This document shows positions 36,901-44,800 of a stretch of DNA of 64,000 nt, in pieces. Made by a program: the position numbers and the translations under genes. The stretch is taken from assembly GCF_950023065.1 (NCBI RefSeq), contig NC_088677.1:20481230-20545229 (forward strand), in the 5' to 3' direction. This DNA is from Planococcus citri. Its lineage: Eukaryota; Arthropoda; Insecta; Hemiptera; Pseudococcidae. Position 1 is the first letter of the stretch, and every line of letters begins with the position of its first letter. The notes under the pieces are model-generated. The model had not been told where the DNA came from and did not search any database. It was given only the letters and a program-made list of their open reading frames with translations.

Positions 36901-38390
36901 ATTTTTGAAACTTGAAATTTCCGCAACATTTCACCAAATGGAGTTGGCAAGCTGAAATTTACTTCGCAAACTAATTTCAATGCGATATGAAGTCGACTAC
37001 ATGGTGGTTTCAAATGGTTTTGAAGCTTCCAGCCACTTTTTGGAAACTTCAATTTTTCAAAAAACGCCATTCGACCTTTCAAAAAACCGCTGGAAACTCC
37101 AAAGTAACTTGAAATCCACCAGCAGTCGACTTTGTAGCGTATTGAAATTGGTTTGCAGAGTAAATTTCAACTATCCAACTACATTCGATGAAATTTTGTG
37201 AGAATTTCGAATTCTAAAAATCTGCTGGAGGCTCCAGAACTGCTCAAAACGGTTTGAAACAGTTTCCAATCGATTTGACATGTCGAAAATAGGGTGTATC
37301 CCAAATTTCAGCTTTCTTGGTCAATTTGGTAAAATTTTGATTTTTTCCCTCATTTTTGGCCTAAATCTGATTTTCAAAAATTCACCAAAAATCGAAAAAC
37401 GCACTTTAGCACTTGAAATTTGGACAGCTGATGAATTTTTGCCTGATGGAAAGCAAAACCTGCGATTTTGGCTGATCTGTCAATCAGAATGACCGCCATT
37501 TTATAAGTAGGGCCACTTTTTTTGAGTACAAGGGCTAGAAATGTTCCTTAGGACTCCCCCTTTAAGAAAAAAGTTGTCCCAGAGGATCGACCGAGGGGGG
37601 GTGCAATAGATCCTTAAGCGGGCTCCCCAACTATACACTAAAGAATCAGCATTACGTACTTGGAATCACCAATTTTTCAAAAATTCAAGTTCATAGGGTA
37701 TTTGGGTCAAGTTGAATCGAAGGCATTTAGCAGCATCGTAGGGTAAATTCACCCCAAAAATCCAAAGCAGCTCATCCCCAGTCTCCACTTGTTTCTTCAT
37801 TCCTATTTCTATTATGAATATTGAATCGTGCAATGTACCCAACAAACCCATCATAGACATAGGTACATTGGTATTGTATTGTCCAGGTATAAGGTATTTC
37901 TATTCGAATACTCCAGGTGTGTTGAACTGCACAATGCACGCGACTCTTATCAGTTACCTATCACTGACCCGAGCTCGGTTTGTTTATTTCACGATTCACG
38001 TTTCTTCTTTCAACACAGACATTGCAATAAGTAGGTACTAAATTATAGCATAACGAAACATACCTTCGCAGTTAAGATCCCTCTAACCGTGATACCGAAT
38101 CCAGGTTCGAAGAAAACTTTGACACCGGGTTCAATCCAAAGCTCTCCAGATTGCTCGATTTCAATATCCTTCTTCACAATATACGGACTGAGCTGTTTTT
38201 CCAGCGTGATCTTCGCGTTTGATATAACATTAGCTGATAACTCGGTGTATTTCGAGTTAGCATTATCTGTAGTACGATACGAGAATGAATCTTGAGCATA
38301 TTTATCTACATAAACATCCGCGATCACTGGAATGACTAGAATTGAACAGGTCGCCAAAACCGAACACCACGACCAAAAGTAACGCATCAT
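3898..38390 (-). CDS. bark: Bark beetle/Anakonda homologue, 5' part of gene (27 exons, 3' end outside window)
   Basis: Homologue of Drosophila Bark beetle (Anakonda), a large single-pass membrane protein needed for tricellular and septate junctions in epithelia. I assembled 27 exons totalling 7122 nt (2374 codons); every junction preserves frame with GT/AG sites. It has a signal peptide (residues 1 to about 24) and three homologous blocks. Block 1 has SRCR at ~139-243 and CUB-like at ~410-510, with beta-helix strands around and after. Block 2 has the entry strand at ~930-1010, SRCR at ~1024-1145, CUB-like at ~1228-1393 and beta-helix to 1736. Block 3 has the entry strand at ~1770-1835, SRCR at ~1836-1960, CUB-like at ~2061-2226, then beta-helix cut by the window edge. 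Many N-x-S/T sites fit an extracellular domain. The C-terminal remainder, including the membrane segment, lies beyond the left edge. Identity rests on the triple SRCR/beta-helix/CUB-like architecture, recognised from family knowledge without a search. Confidence 0.9.
4223..4434 (-). CDS. bark: bark exon 26 (beta-helix 3)
   Basis: 212 nt, phase 1 in and phase 0 out. It encodes SILKNNWGGALYYV, FTMEKNQITGNCVRL and MDLQNTQNVYFR. It is preceded by a long poly-T acceptor tract (seen as poly-A on the plus strand). Confidence 0.9.
4514..4749 (-). CDS. bark: bark exon 25 (CUB-like module 3)
   Basis: 236 nt, phase 2 in and phase 1 out. It encodes FLQLNLFNETDTLSLYDGSI then MSVKMMVSGASHYHGFIAEI, with LYDG as in module 1. 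The exit phase equals that of exons 7 and 14. Confidence 0.9.
4822..5079 (-). CDS. bark: bark exon 24 (leader of CUB-like module 3)
   Basis: 258 nt, phase 2 in and phase 2 out. It encodes MLDMCDPLKEIVLQERVLLY and SCIKIFHSAYPMKTFGFR. Its Cys-containing segment sits where CTFPTTSS lies before CUB-like 1. Confidence 0.88.
5179..5436 (-). CDS. bark: bark exon 23 (beta-helix 3, early rungs)
   Basis: 258 nt, phase 2 in and phase 2 out, donor GTACGT. It encodes SVLEHVQVIGAGMLHYHKS and the rung SQGINLVSPEHNVKLLHNK. Confidence 0.9.
5520..5670 (-). CDS. bark: bark exon 22 (SRCR domain 3, end)
   Basis: 151 nt, phase 1 in and phase 2 out. It encodes EETLDECPLRLN, KRYTCQW and VFIHCGGT, the last three SRCR cysteines, then YWGGIR, matching the W-[RA]-G-[IL]-[HR] segment after SRCR 1 and 2. 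Confidence 0.9.
5797..6065 (-). CDS. bark: bark exon 21 (SRCR domain 3, first part)
   Basis: 269 nt, phase 2 in and phase 1 out. It has KVRLCADNVC at the start, QWVPICDE and ARVVCRQLGL, then WPEQLQCSG. It carries two additional N-terminal cysteines compared with domains 1 and 2. Confidence 0.92.
6156..6454 (-). CDS. bark: bark exon 20 (entry strand of block 3)
   Basis: 299 nt, phase 0 in and phase 2 out, donor GTACCT. It contains TIEPGVTIEFGPKVGLLV and LGTLIARGKPDD, the third copy of the block entry motif (LEPGVTLRF and WIEPGVKVFF in blocks 2 and 1). Confidence 0.92.
6455..9672. repeat. bark intron 19, left part: AT-rich simple sequence
   Basis: Homopolymer C/G tracts lie near 6790, 6930, 7200 and 7760. 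From 7080 to 7640 the sequence is A-rich with GAAAACAAGAAAAAATG-like units. From 7810 to 9560 it is dominated by AATTCAATTT/TTTAATTT words with T-bias. It looks like degenerate low-complexity expansion, with no coding potential. Confidence 0.75.
9673..9927. mobile_element. MITE-like hairpin in bark intron 19
   Basis: Near-perfect inverted repeat: about 125-bp arms (9673-9797 and 9808-9927) around a ~15-bp loop, beginning TCGATGGTGTTGTGGAAGAA and ending with the complement. A few mismatches only, indicating recent origin. It lies in a region rich in GATCAGATC-like words. There is no coding capacity. Confidence 0.85.
9928..10356. other. bark intron 19, right end
   Basis: Contains repeated words such as GGATCTGATGATT, CAGATCC and ATCTGATCATATC to about 10100, then ordinary intron. 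No gene is supported. Confidence 0.4.
10357..10623 (-). CDS. bark: bark exon 19 (end of beta-helix 2)
   Basis: 267 nt, 89 whole codons. It contains DNWWGTTDYWKIKKQI, matching NWLGTTSEENIYFRLF of exon 8. This marks the equivalent C-terminal end of each beta-helix block. Confidence 0.9.
10704..10885 (-). CDS. bark: bark exon 18 (beta-helix 2)
   Basis: 182 nt, phase 1 in and phase 0 out, donor GTGAGT. It encodes MSIAGNKITENKGIYMVEF, which aligns with the EHNEFRDNSGVYVVNI segment of exon 8. Confidence 0.9.
10973..11217 (-). CDS. bark: bark exon 17 (beta-helix 2)
   Basis: 245 nt, phase 2 in and phase 1 out. It encodes HWHFYKNTINQNEAGGFEI and VNLTRNSFQNNDC, beta-helix rungs with N-glycosylation sequons. 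Confidence 0.9.
11302..11517 (-). CDS. bark: bark exon 16 (beta-helix 2)
   Basis: 216 nt, phase 2 in and phase 2 out. It encodes LALVDCDVTKNEGEVILVE and TIIVNNSQIFSNRRGF rungs. Confidence 0.88.
11608..11725 (-). CDS. bark: bark exon 15 (beta-helix 2)
   Basis: 118 nt, phase 1 in and phase 2 out, the shortest of the recognised exons. It encodes LLVTKSRIRENGVGIW, a beta-helix rung matching the start of exon 8. Confidence 0.88.
11951..12188 (-). CDS. bark: bark exon 14 (CUB-like module 2)
   Basis: 238 nt, phase 0 in and phase 1 out, the same phases as exon 7. It encodes HYVLGIQILNPP, EKILIYDNPT and GIVLRYESGL, a divergent copy of CUB-like module 1. Confidence 0.9.
12268..12524 (-). CDS. bark: bark exon 13 (beta-helix end and start of CUB-like 2)
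   Basis: 257 nt, phase 1 in and phase 0 out, donor GTAGGT. It encodes SSISNNKVAGVRHDP then EKTVIDFGTEGE and AQAINKTYILK, a position equivalent to the end of exon 6. Confidence 0.9.
12611..12799 (-). CDS. bark: bark exon 12 (beta-helix strands, block 2)
   Basis: 189 nt, phase 1 in and phase 1 out. Rungs include ALQIDFNRHSLENVQLNHN and FQYNEGAGMSI. ALQIDF matches ALQIEG of exon 5, the equivalent position of block 1. Confidence 0.9.
12800..15800. repeat. bark intron 11: diverged AT-rich tandem sequence
   Basis: From about 13900 to 15130, phrases such as GACAATTTTTGGAAAA, AACGAGAATTTTTGTCAAAA and GCAATTTTCTTAAAAATTGAG recur every 50-120 bp, a badly decayed tandem array. The open frames it creates (Lys/Phe/Leu-rich, up to 162 codons) are artefacts of composition. 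The rest is plain intron. Confidence 0.7.
15801..16027 (-). CDS. bark: bark exon 11 (SRCR domain 2, second half)
   Basis: 227 nt, phase 2 in and phase 1 out. It carries the remaining SRCR cysteines (NVKC, NILDC, ENSC, KMRC), giving six in all as in group A-type domains, then the post-SRCR segment GWAGLRFGVLAERSNL. Confidence 0.92.
16111..16274 (-). CDS. bark: bark exon 10 (SRCR domain 2, first half)
   Basis: 164 nt, phase 0 in and phase 2 out. It encodes VYINGKWGTVCNYGW and ASLVCHQLRY, a typical SRCR start. Confidence 0.92.
16368..16608 (-). CDS. bark: bark exon 9 (entry strand of block 2, start of SRCR 2)
   Basis: 241 nt, phase 2 in and phase 0 out. It has GIGVMVAGKLEAKG, matching GFGITVRGILTAKG of block 1, then an acidic Met/Pro-rich linker and the first SRCR strand (VHVRLHGG, TEGRLQ). 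Confidence 0.92.
16688..18020 (-). CDS. bark: bark exon 8 (long exon: rest of beta-helix 1 and entry to block 2)
   Basis: A 1333-nt exon, four to eleven times longer than any other, phase 1 in and phase 2 out. It encodes about 444 residues of uninterrupted beta-helix rungs (for example NVADNNGRGV, SSNQGHGIAV, FKNLDSGILV), then NWLGTTSEENIYF, and ends in LEPGVTLR, the entry strand of block 2. The matching part of block 2 is split over about six exons. Confidence 0.95.
18109..18358 (-). CDS. bark: bark exon 7 (CUB-like module 1)
   Basis: 250 nt, phase 0 in and phase 1 out, acceptor TAG and donor GTAAGT. It encodes a CUB-like fold core: LTLFFKHL, then ARIELYDGFSNTDNLLAIV and SNLFIKYVAEAQTEAFASV. 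The LYDG motif is shared with the third CUB-like module (SLYDG). Confidence 0.9.
18359..20919. repeat. bark intron 6: GACAGGTCAATGACCT array plus AT-rich array
   Basis: 18690-19000 and 19965-20200 carry units like GACAGGTCAATGACCTTAAG and AGACAGACAGACAGACAGAC, including a pure (GACA)n run at about 18915-18945. They flank a 19040-19950 block made of TTGCCAAAAATTG-type repeats, with one ~400-bp unit duplicated (19040-19380 and 19440-19760). Confidence 0.75.
20920..21158 (-). CDS. bark: bark exon 6 (beta-helix rung, start of CUB-like module 1)
   Basis: 239 nt, phase 1 in and phase 0 out. It starts with GYGVYINSTVGGALLEGCTV, a further beta-helix rung with NQADGV. The second half (CTFPTTSSQTFPITVNFDQ) leads into the CUB-like module completed by exon 7. 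Confidence 0.9.
21159..22422. other. bark intron 5
   Basis: Ordinary AT-rich intron with several TAGGTACCTA-type motifs (for example 22203). Open frames up to 147 codons on the plus strand have no recognisable domains. No repeat of note. Confidence 0.4.
22423..22592 (-). CDS. bark: bark exon 5 (beta-helix strands)
   Basis: 170 nt, phase 2 in and phase 1 out, donor GTAATT. It encodes short repeating strand/turn units (ALQIEGVPPVISSCS, AFNGINV, IVNSTISNNGG) typical of PbH1 parallel beta-helix rungs. Confidence 0.9.
22593..25647. other. bark intron 4
   Basis: AT-rich intron without recognised exons or clear tandem arrays. The 24330-24360 G-rich stretch and many A/T runs are unremarkable. Confidence 0.4.
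25648..25819 (-). CDS. bark: bark exon 4 (end of SRCR 1, start of beta-helix 1)
   Basis: 172 nt, phase 1 in and phase 2 out. It begins with the last SRCR cysteine (DIGVECA), then a segment HWRGIHFENAAF whose equivalent recurs after the SRCR of block 2 (GWAGLRFGV). Confidence 0.9.
26293..26486 (-). CDS. bark: bark exon 3 (core of SRCR domain 1)
   Basis: 194 nt, phase 2 in and phase 1 out. The spliced frame gives the SRCR hallmark ARTICRQLGF followed by Cys residues in KPDC, IFDC and GVCG. The longest open frame here (81 codons) is a different frame and is a shadow; the true frame is set by splicing from exon 2. Confidence 0.92.
26487..28011. repeat. bark intron 2: decayed AT-rich tandem array
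   Basis: 26640-27460 repeats words such as TTTTGCCAAAAATTG, AAAATTGTCAAA and CAAAAAGT, the same family as the arrays at 14-15 kb and 19 kb. I see no gene. Confidence 0.6.
28012..28190 (-). CDS. bark: bark exon 2 (start of SRCR domain 1)
   Basis: 179 nt, acceptor CAG, donor GTAAGT, entering phase 0 and leaving phase 2. It encodes the linker and the first third of SRCR 1 (RVRLVDGP, then GRLQIYHNSQWRSVC). Separated from exon 1 by a 9.9-kb intron, the longest in the gene. Confidence 0.92.
28191..29849. other. bark intron 1, proximal part
   Basis: Contains a 164-codon plus-strand open frame (28819-29313) with no recognisable domain, and a fragment at 29640-29760 (AATTGAAGGGGCAAACTTGA) shared with the 45-kb foldback. 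No supported exon. Confidence 0.4.
29850..31265. repeat. GGAGCCTCCAG-family repeat, copy A (bark intron 1)
   Basis: It contains many sub-units of the form GGAGCCTCCAGCGACTTTT or its complement, in both orientations (minus-like at 29860-30180, plus-like at 30660-30860), then a conserved tail ending in TTGTCCCGGAGGATCAG near 31255. The same unit recurs at 32.3, 36.3, 59.4 and 61.3 kb. Confidence 0.75.
32350..33040. repeat. GGAGCCTCCAG-family repeat, copy B (bark intron 1)
   Basis: A single-arm copy with CTGGAGGCTCCAAGAATTTT and the tail GGATGTCCCCTTCAAAAGAA then CTGTCCCGGAGGATCAG. About 700 bp, parallel to copy A. Confidence 0.75.
33041..36339. other. bark intron 1, central part
   Basis: 33050-34130 is less AT-rich but shows no recognisable exon. 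34430-35140 is A-rich with recurring ATTGATAAAATT-like words. 35330-36300 has motifs such as AGTAGGACTTGAATAGGACT and GAGCGAAGCGAGGCCAAAA shared with other repeats in the window. Confidence 0.4.
36340..37615. mobile_element. GGAGCCTCCAG-family foldback, copy C (bark intron 1)
   Basis: Inverted arms: GCACTTTAGCACTTGAAATT near 37398 pairs with its complement near 36420, and AACGGTTTGAAACAGTTTCC near 37247 pairs with 36550. The right arm is longer and ends GTCCCAGAGGATCGACC. No coding region. Confidence 0.8.
37663..37812 (-). pseudogene. Possible galectin-like fragment in bark intron 1
   Basis: The minus strand reads KQVETGDELLWIFGVNLPYD then AAKCLRFNLTQ before a stop at 37663-37665. The G-D-x-L...G-V-x-x-x-A-x-x-x-x-x-x-L spacing resembles the start of a galectin carbohydrate-recognition domain. 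Only a quarter to a third of a domain is present, with no credible splice partners. It could be a relic or chance. Confidence 0.2.
38064..38390 (-). CDS. bark: bark exon 1 (start codon, signal peptide, first EPGV strand)
   Basis: Coding exon of 109 codons ending in phase 0 at donor GTATG. It starts at the first of two tandem ATG codons. The N-terminus has a hydrophobic core (VLATCSILVIPVIA) with a likely signal-peptidase site near residue 24. Residues ~78-109 include WIEPGVKVFFEPGFG, the beta-helix entry motif repeated twice more later in the protein. A non-coding first exon further upstream cannot be excluded. Confidence 0.9.
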
Positions 38391-39564
38391 TTCACGAGTT
38401 GCATTTTTTTAATCGCCTTTATCGCGATTCAACACTAGCACTAACACAATTAAAACTCATATTCGTATCAAAATCAACGTACATGCGAAGAGGAAGAGTG
38501 GAAGAGATGAGCAAAACACAACAGGTTATTTTTACGTAGAGTACACACAGACACTACACAGGATGAGTAACACTCGAGTGCGTTTCTCGAGCTCGACTAC
38601 GACTACGCTTGCTTATTTCAAAATAACGGTCATCTTACGCTACGATAAACCATTAGTAACACAAATTCTCGCGAAAAAAATCAGCCGCCGGTCAGCATTT
38701 CATAACTAATCGCATAATCGCATAAATACAACTTCGTACATCGACACCAAAACATAACATACGCGAATAACTTCCTTCGATCGTCTCAGATCGTGAAATA
38801 ATTGTGCAAAACGTTACACTAAGTTATCACTAAAACCGAACACAGAACTGCACCGTAGATCACCACTAAATCACCACTAATAAAAACAAATGAAAAAAAT
38901 CACACAAAACCGTATAAAAATTAATAAAAAATAATTACAAAACTATAAAAATTACACAAGGTGTGTCCACAGTACGGATATGCACGATGACTGTTGTGCC
39001 GTCACTGAGTAGGGCTTTCGTTTCCACCTCTTTCTATCGTCAAGCTACCTTTCAGTTCCCCGCTGCAAGGTTTTCGACTTCTCATACAGGTATTCGTTTA
39101 ATAATAATAGTATGTTGTACTACTATAGTACATTGAAAAAAAAACTTGGAAAAAGTAGGAGGTTGAAAAGAATTCCATGCGTTCGTTGGACCGAATGGAC
39201 CGGAGAACTTGACGGTTAAATTCAAAACTAAAAATGTCAAATTGAATTAATTGAAATTTTGCAAAAAAAAAATGATTGAAACTATCATCATAAAGTTTCG
39301 CAGAATACTCAGTTCAAAATGTGGTAAAAATGGTCAAACAATTTTTGAATACTTATCGTGAAAGTTTTTGAAAATTTTTATGTCGACGTTTTCTTGCATT
39401 GCTAATAATTATTAATGTGGCAATTTTTTCAAAAAAGTTTCATTTTGTATTAGGTATTTTAATTTTTTAATTTTCAGCGTATGGTATCTTACTCTGTCTG
39501 AGGATTCTTCTTATGTCCGAGGATTCATCTTTTGTAGGTTTATAATGTGTTCCAACCTCCCAAA

Positions 39565-39595
<31 letters not shown>

Positions 39596-41601
39596 CGTAG
39601 GTATCTTTACTTACACAAGTTTTATTTCATTTTACGATATGAACTTTCATGCTTTTCTTTATTGTAATTTATGTCATTTTAACAATTTTTCTCGCATTTT
39701 AAACAATTTTTTTAACATTTCAGATCATCAATTTGTTAAAAATCAATGGAAAAAAACCAACGGCGCTAGATCTTGAAATTTGGCCATTCAACATAGAATA
39801 AAAGATCTACCTCAAGAATGAATAAAAAAATGTCAATTAAATGGTTGGGTATTCCCTTTTTTTGTAGTACAAAATAATCGCAGAAATCATGATCTGAAAA
39901 CATTGGTGAAAAAATCTTGGATAACTGGAAAGTGAATTAAAAGTGAAACTGACTAACTCGTTAATTCGTCTTATTTCGTCTTGTTTTTTTTTTTTTTTAC
40001 TACTTTGGAGAATTTTATTGTCGAGTAAAATGAAACAATTTCATATTTGAGCATTAATTGTTGAAAATATATGTTCAGTGAAAACATTCCACGTTCGAAT
40101 TAATTTCTCACAGTCGTCGCATGAACACTCAACACCTCAGAAACATATTACACAGTAAGCTAACTGTCGAGATTCTGGAACCATATCTCTCGATTTTCAT
40201 GCCTGTGTCTGGTTTAATAATAAGTCACATACCTAATTACATAGTTACATGATTGTACGAGTAATTATAAAATCTACAAGAACATAATCAGTGCAACTGT
40301 GATCTTCGAGTGAGGCTCATGAGAGTTTGAGTTTCGTGCGGATAGGGATGGTTATCTCTATACCTAGTTACCTACCCACTTGCAATCTTTTCAATATTGG
40401 ATGTATAATATTATTAGTAAGTAATTCCTTTTCAAAATTATTACCTGCCTGTCTAGTACATATATCCAACTACATCTCACTGGATGTTGAAAAAAATGTA
40501 AGTTGATCGGTAGATGTGTGCAATTGCTTCAGTTTGCAATTTTGCAACTTCGTTATCTCCGGATTTATGGAGTTATTAGAGCGAGACGCCCGACGTGTAA
40601 AGATGTAGCTATTGTAGCTAAACAGATTATGCCCGAGATTTTCATATTGAATACTTACGTACATACTCAAGTAATTTAAGAACGAGTATTTGCACCTCGA
40701 CAATATCAATTCATCGCACAACATTAACTTGAATATCTGGAGTAAGTGTGAAGAAAGCATATGCAGGAGTCCAAGAAGAAGATCCAGATTACTTGAGAAA
40801 ACGATAATAGTTTATCAGGAATGAATTATTAGTACAGCACCTACCTAAACCTGTATACTCAAAAGAAGCATTCTTGGACACAGATTGAAGAATTCGTAGG
40901 TTTGTAATTTCTTGATAGGTAGGTGTTTAATCAAAAGTTGAAAGTACAGCTTATGAGACGTTGATTGTTAATGCTAGAAAATGTAGGTAAGTAAGTATGT
41001 AGTTGAGTAAGTGTTACCAAATTGGGTAATTATAATATGATCTCCGAAATGATTTCGGTAGCTTTTATTGTATCATTTTTCATTTAATTAACTCGGTTTA
41101 CAGTAGCTAAAATAGACAATGACCACTCCCATCTACTGCGATGATAATTTATACGACGATGTGAGAACAGACAGACAGGTAAATGCAATGGGTAGCGGTA
41201 CAGTTCACTCTGTTTCCATGAGTACCTTACCTAAACCTATACAAAAATGCAAATATTACACGTTGAACGAGCTGTCGACCTTGCATATTTCGCTGAGTTC
41301 TCATGAAAATTAAACGAAAGAAAGAAAACACTATAGTGTAATAGGTACGGTATATATTTCTAATTTGCACGCGAGTAATGTAATAGGTAGGTACTGATGT
41401 GGCCTACTCGTAAAAAATGAAAAAAAGTAGAAATTCATGTAAGACTTTCAAGTAAGTAGGTAGATGTATCTATACATTACATACACACGTAGTTTTTTTT
41501 TAAACAATACTAACGAATATTCATTCATACAGAAGTGGTATTTTCCTATCAGTTACTATTACTAACCTGTTCGAAGATCGGTTGAAATGTGGATCAAAAT
41601 A
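38391..41601. other. bark 5' flank and intergenic region
   Basis: It must contain the bark promoter. A TCAGT-type initiator on the minus strand lies near 39004-39010, which is only suggestive. A 27-base poly-A tract is at 39569-39595. A coding gene is not supported. Confidence 0.35.
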
Positions 41602-41821
41602 TACAGGGTGCCCAGAAATATCGAGTACCCCTAAAAAAGTTTTCTACTAAAATACTTTGGTTGGTCACAGTGAACTGAATGATAATAATGATAGCACATG
41701 ATTGGTTGTTGGACTGGAGAGATAACATTCCACCAATCATATGCATCTATTTCATGTTGCCAACCTATATTTTTAATGAAAAACTTTCTTAGGGGTACTC
41801 GATATTTCTGGGCACCCTGTA
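41602..41821. mobile_element. MITE, 220 bp, ACAGGGTG terminal repeats
   Basis: It starts TACAGGGTGCCCAGAAATAT and ends with the reverse complement, with ~35-bp terminal inverted repeats that continue as CGAGTACCCCTAA and then AAAG. The centre is non-coding. The left flank ends in ATA and TA may be the target duplication. Confidence 0.85.
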
Positions 41822-44800
41822 CCTAGTACGACAATGATGGAAGAAAGCATGAATGATTACCAGTTCAGACCCAGACTTAGACTAACTACCTGGCGGCTTG
41901 ACGATGACGATAATTGACGTCTGGCATTTTTAATCGAGAGCAAGACTACAGTGGAGTGGAAATCGCCTCGAAGTCGAAGAAATACCAACGTACGATGATA
42001 TCATTCCGAAAATATTTACACGAAAGCTGATTCGAAATAAGTACGTTAAATATATGTCACTCCAAATGAACAAAAAGCCGAAAGATAACGAAATCTACGT
42101 GTTCAACGGTGTGTTAATATTTACTTTGAAATCGCGGTATTTGTTCACAGATGCATTTCCATTGTGTTTTTTTTTCATTTTTTCCTGTCAGAGATGACGT
42201 TTTGTTACGTTATACGTTAATTTCATCTTCGTCTTCCATTTCCGTAACTGGTTTTGGTGGAGACATTGTAGATCTGCTGGCTGCAGCTGGAACAGAGAAA
42301 AAAATGAACGTGGTACGTTGCTTTCGATCCATTTCATTGTGGTATTTCTGCGTGATACAATAAACAATTCGAAATGAAATGAGAAGAGTTAAAATGAGTT
42401 TTTACTTTTCAGGCCAAAAAAAAAATAATTATGAACATTGAATAAATTGAACGAAAATTACGAAAATTTAACGAGAAATGAAGGGGGATGTACTCAATAT
42501 TTTAATAACGATCCATACCTATTTCACAATAATTATGGTATTTCCTCTTTCTTTGTCTTCATTTGACACAGAAACGAAAATCGACCACTTTTAGGCGATT
42601 AAACGAGGAATTTAACGAATCTACAAGAACTTGGATGATTTTTTTCCAGTCCACACGAATAGCAATCCTAATTAATTATAATTATCAATAGGAAAACAAT
42701 TCCCATTGAAAACTACCAACAATTGAACAATGATCTCGAACAATCTTTCAATTTCTCACTTTTTCATAATCACAGATTTAAAAAAATAAATGAATGACGT
42801 ATCAATGCGATGAAAACGAAACACATTGACATTCAGTATTCACTTCATTCAACCAGTAGGTACCTACCTATTTTGTCAATTCAAAAAAAAATCCAAGATC
42901 ATGGTTCCTCTTTCCTACCTCAAACAACGACATCAGTCACCCAAACTAAACCTTTGGAAACAGTTTCCTTGTCTAAATACTCGTATAAGTAATAAATAAT
43001 AAAATGGTCTTCGCGACAGCACAGTGGCCACAAACTAGACTAAATACCAAAACAAACCGTCACAGGATCTTCGTTTTAAAAAGATTTCACAACGATTGAA
43101 ATAAAAACGTAGGTACCACAGAATGAGGAGGTTTCCTCTCAGGTTTTGGATCTCTGTTGACAAACAGAACTCTTTTCTTCGGTACAATCACGTCATACAA
43201 ATACATACAAAAATCAAAATGGCAAAATGTAAATAGGTTCGCGAAAAACAAAAAAAAACAAAAAATCCTACAGTTGACAGTTTGTGTATAAACAAAAAAA
43301 AACTCGAAATGTTGGTTTTATTTGCCTACGTCGTCGTACAACAACGAGAGGAAGTGGAAAAGGTAATAGGCACACACATTCTTTTTATAGGAACCACAAA
43401 AGCGTTTTTTTTCCAACAACTTCGACTCCGAGATTTGAGAGACGTATCTGTGAAAGCAATGAGAAAGAGAAAAAAATCCTCTTCATTCTATCTTGGTCTA
43501 CTGCGGTATCTGCTCAAGCAGATGTTATGATAAATTGCTCGTAATAAGATTAACGTGCTCGGTGTGGTAAAAGGTAACCATCGAGGCATCGACAAATGGA
43601 ACCAATCTGCTCCTGATTCGTGTACCTACATGTAGTACCTACTTACAATGAAAAACTTCGAACTCGAGCTCACGCGATATGCGAGGTACCTACATTCAAC
43701 AGGCTATTCAATCATTCGCCGAATCAAATTCCAAACTAGATAGGACTGAGCGACGAGGTATTCGGAGACAGATTTCAACGCACAAAAAAAGTGAAATAGC
43801 AGGTATCTGAACCTGTATCTACCCTCGATTAGGCAATTTTCTTCACTCAGTTTTCCTTTTCTTCAAAGTGTAGAGCTTTGAGCTTCCAACTTCCATAGCG
43901 GATGAGACATCCCAAAGACCCGTTAATTAGCATACCCAATTCTTCCAATTATGGATTCACGCCTGTTGAAAATTAAACCGTAAATAGCACATATTTTCAA
44001 AAAACTGAATAAAAATTCAACTAAGTATAGAGATCGGTGTCATTGCAACGACAGTCGACAATATACACTTGTGAACCGGTTAGTCATGTCGTCGTCAATC
44101 ACACAAAATACGTAACAGGATGACGATGTAAATAAAATGGTTAATTGATTCGCGATCGTGAGTCATCCTTATCATATCTCGAAGAAAAATTCCCTATTTC
44201 AATGTTATTGTTATTCATAGGTGTTTCTGACCAATTTTGTAACGATAGGTACGCTGCGTTGTGATAATCAACGAAGGTTGCATAAGCAATACATACTACG
44301 TTTACGTTATGCATTTATTCAAGTATGCGTTGAGTTCGATTCGGTGTTGGTTTTCTGCATCATAAATGGCCCCCTTCTTTGAGTCTCTTCCTTCGAATCG
44401 CGTTCAATTGCCTGCTAGACGTCGATATGTAGCTGTAGGTACACAGCGTACAGAACTATACAGACGACGAAACCGGTTCTATTAGATGAAGTTTCGTTAA
44501 AATACGTAATAGGCATCGCATCATACGTAGATCAGATACACGTGCAATTTCGTCATTATGCATTCAAAAATTCTCTCCGTCGCCTCTCCTGGGTATTCAA
44601 GCTAGCTGGATGCTTATGCTTTGAGGCAATTTGAGTATCTGCGCGAATATGAGTACACCAATATACGATGCTCGAAATAGTTTTGATTGATCGTTACAAT
44701 TACAAGTAGGTACACGAGGTACCTCTCTGTCTACGATATGCATCGAGTAACCTCGATCGCGTAATGCACTATTTGAAATTGAAACAACACAGCAGCCCAG

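Noticed and set aside
43110..43206. Short minus-strand frame MYLYDVIVPKKRVLFVNRDP
   Set aside because: Looks protein-like and ends near a GTACCT donor, but its phase does not fit the possible exon at 42210-42286 and no acceptor lies upstream.
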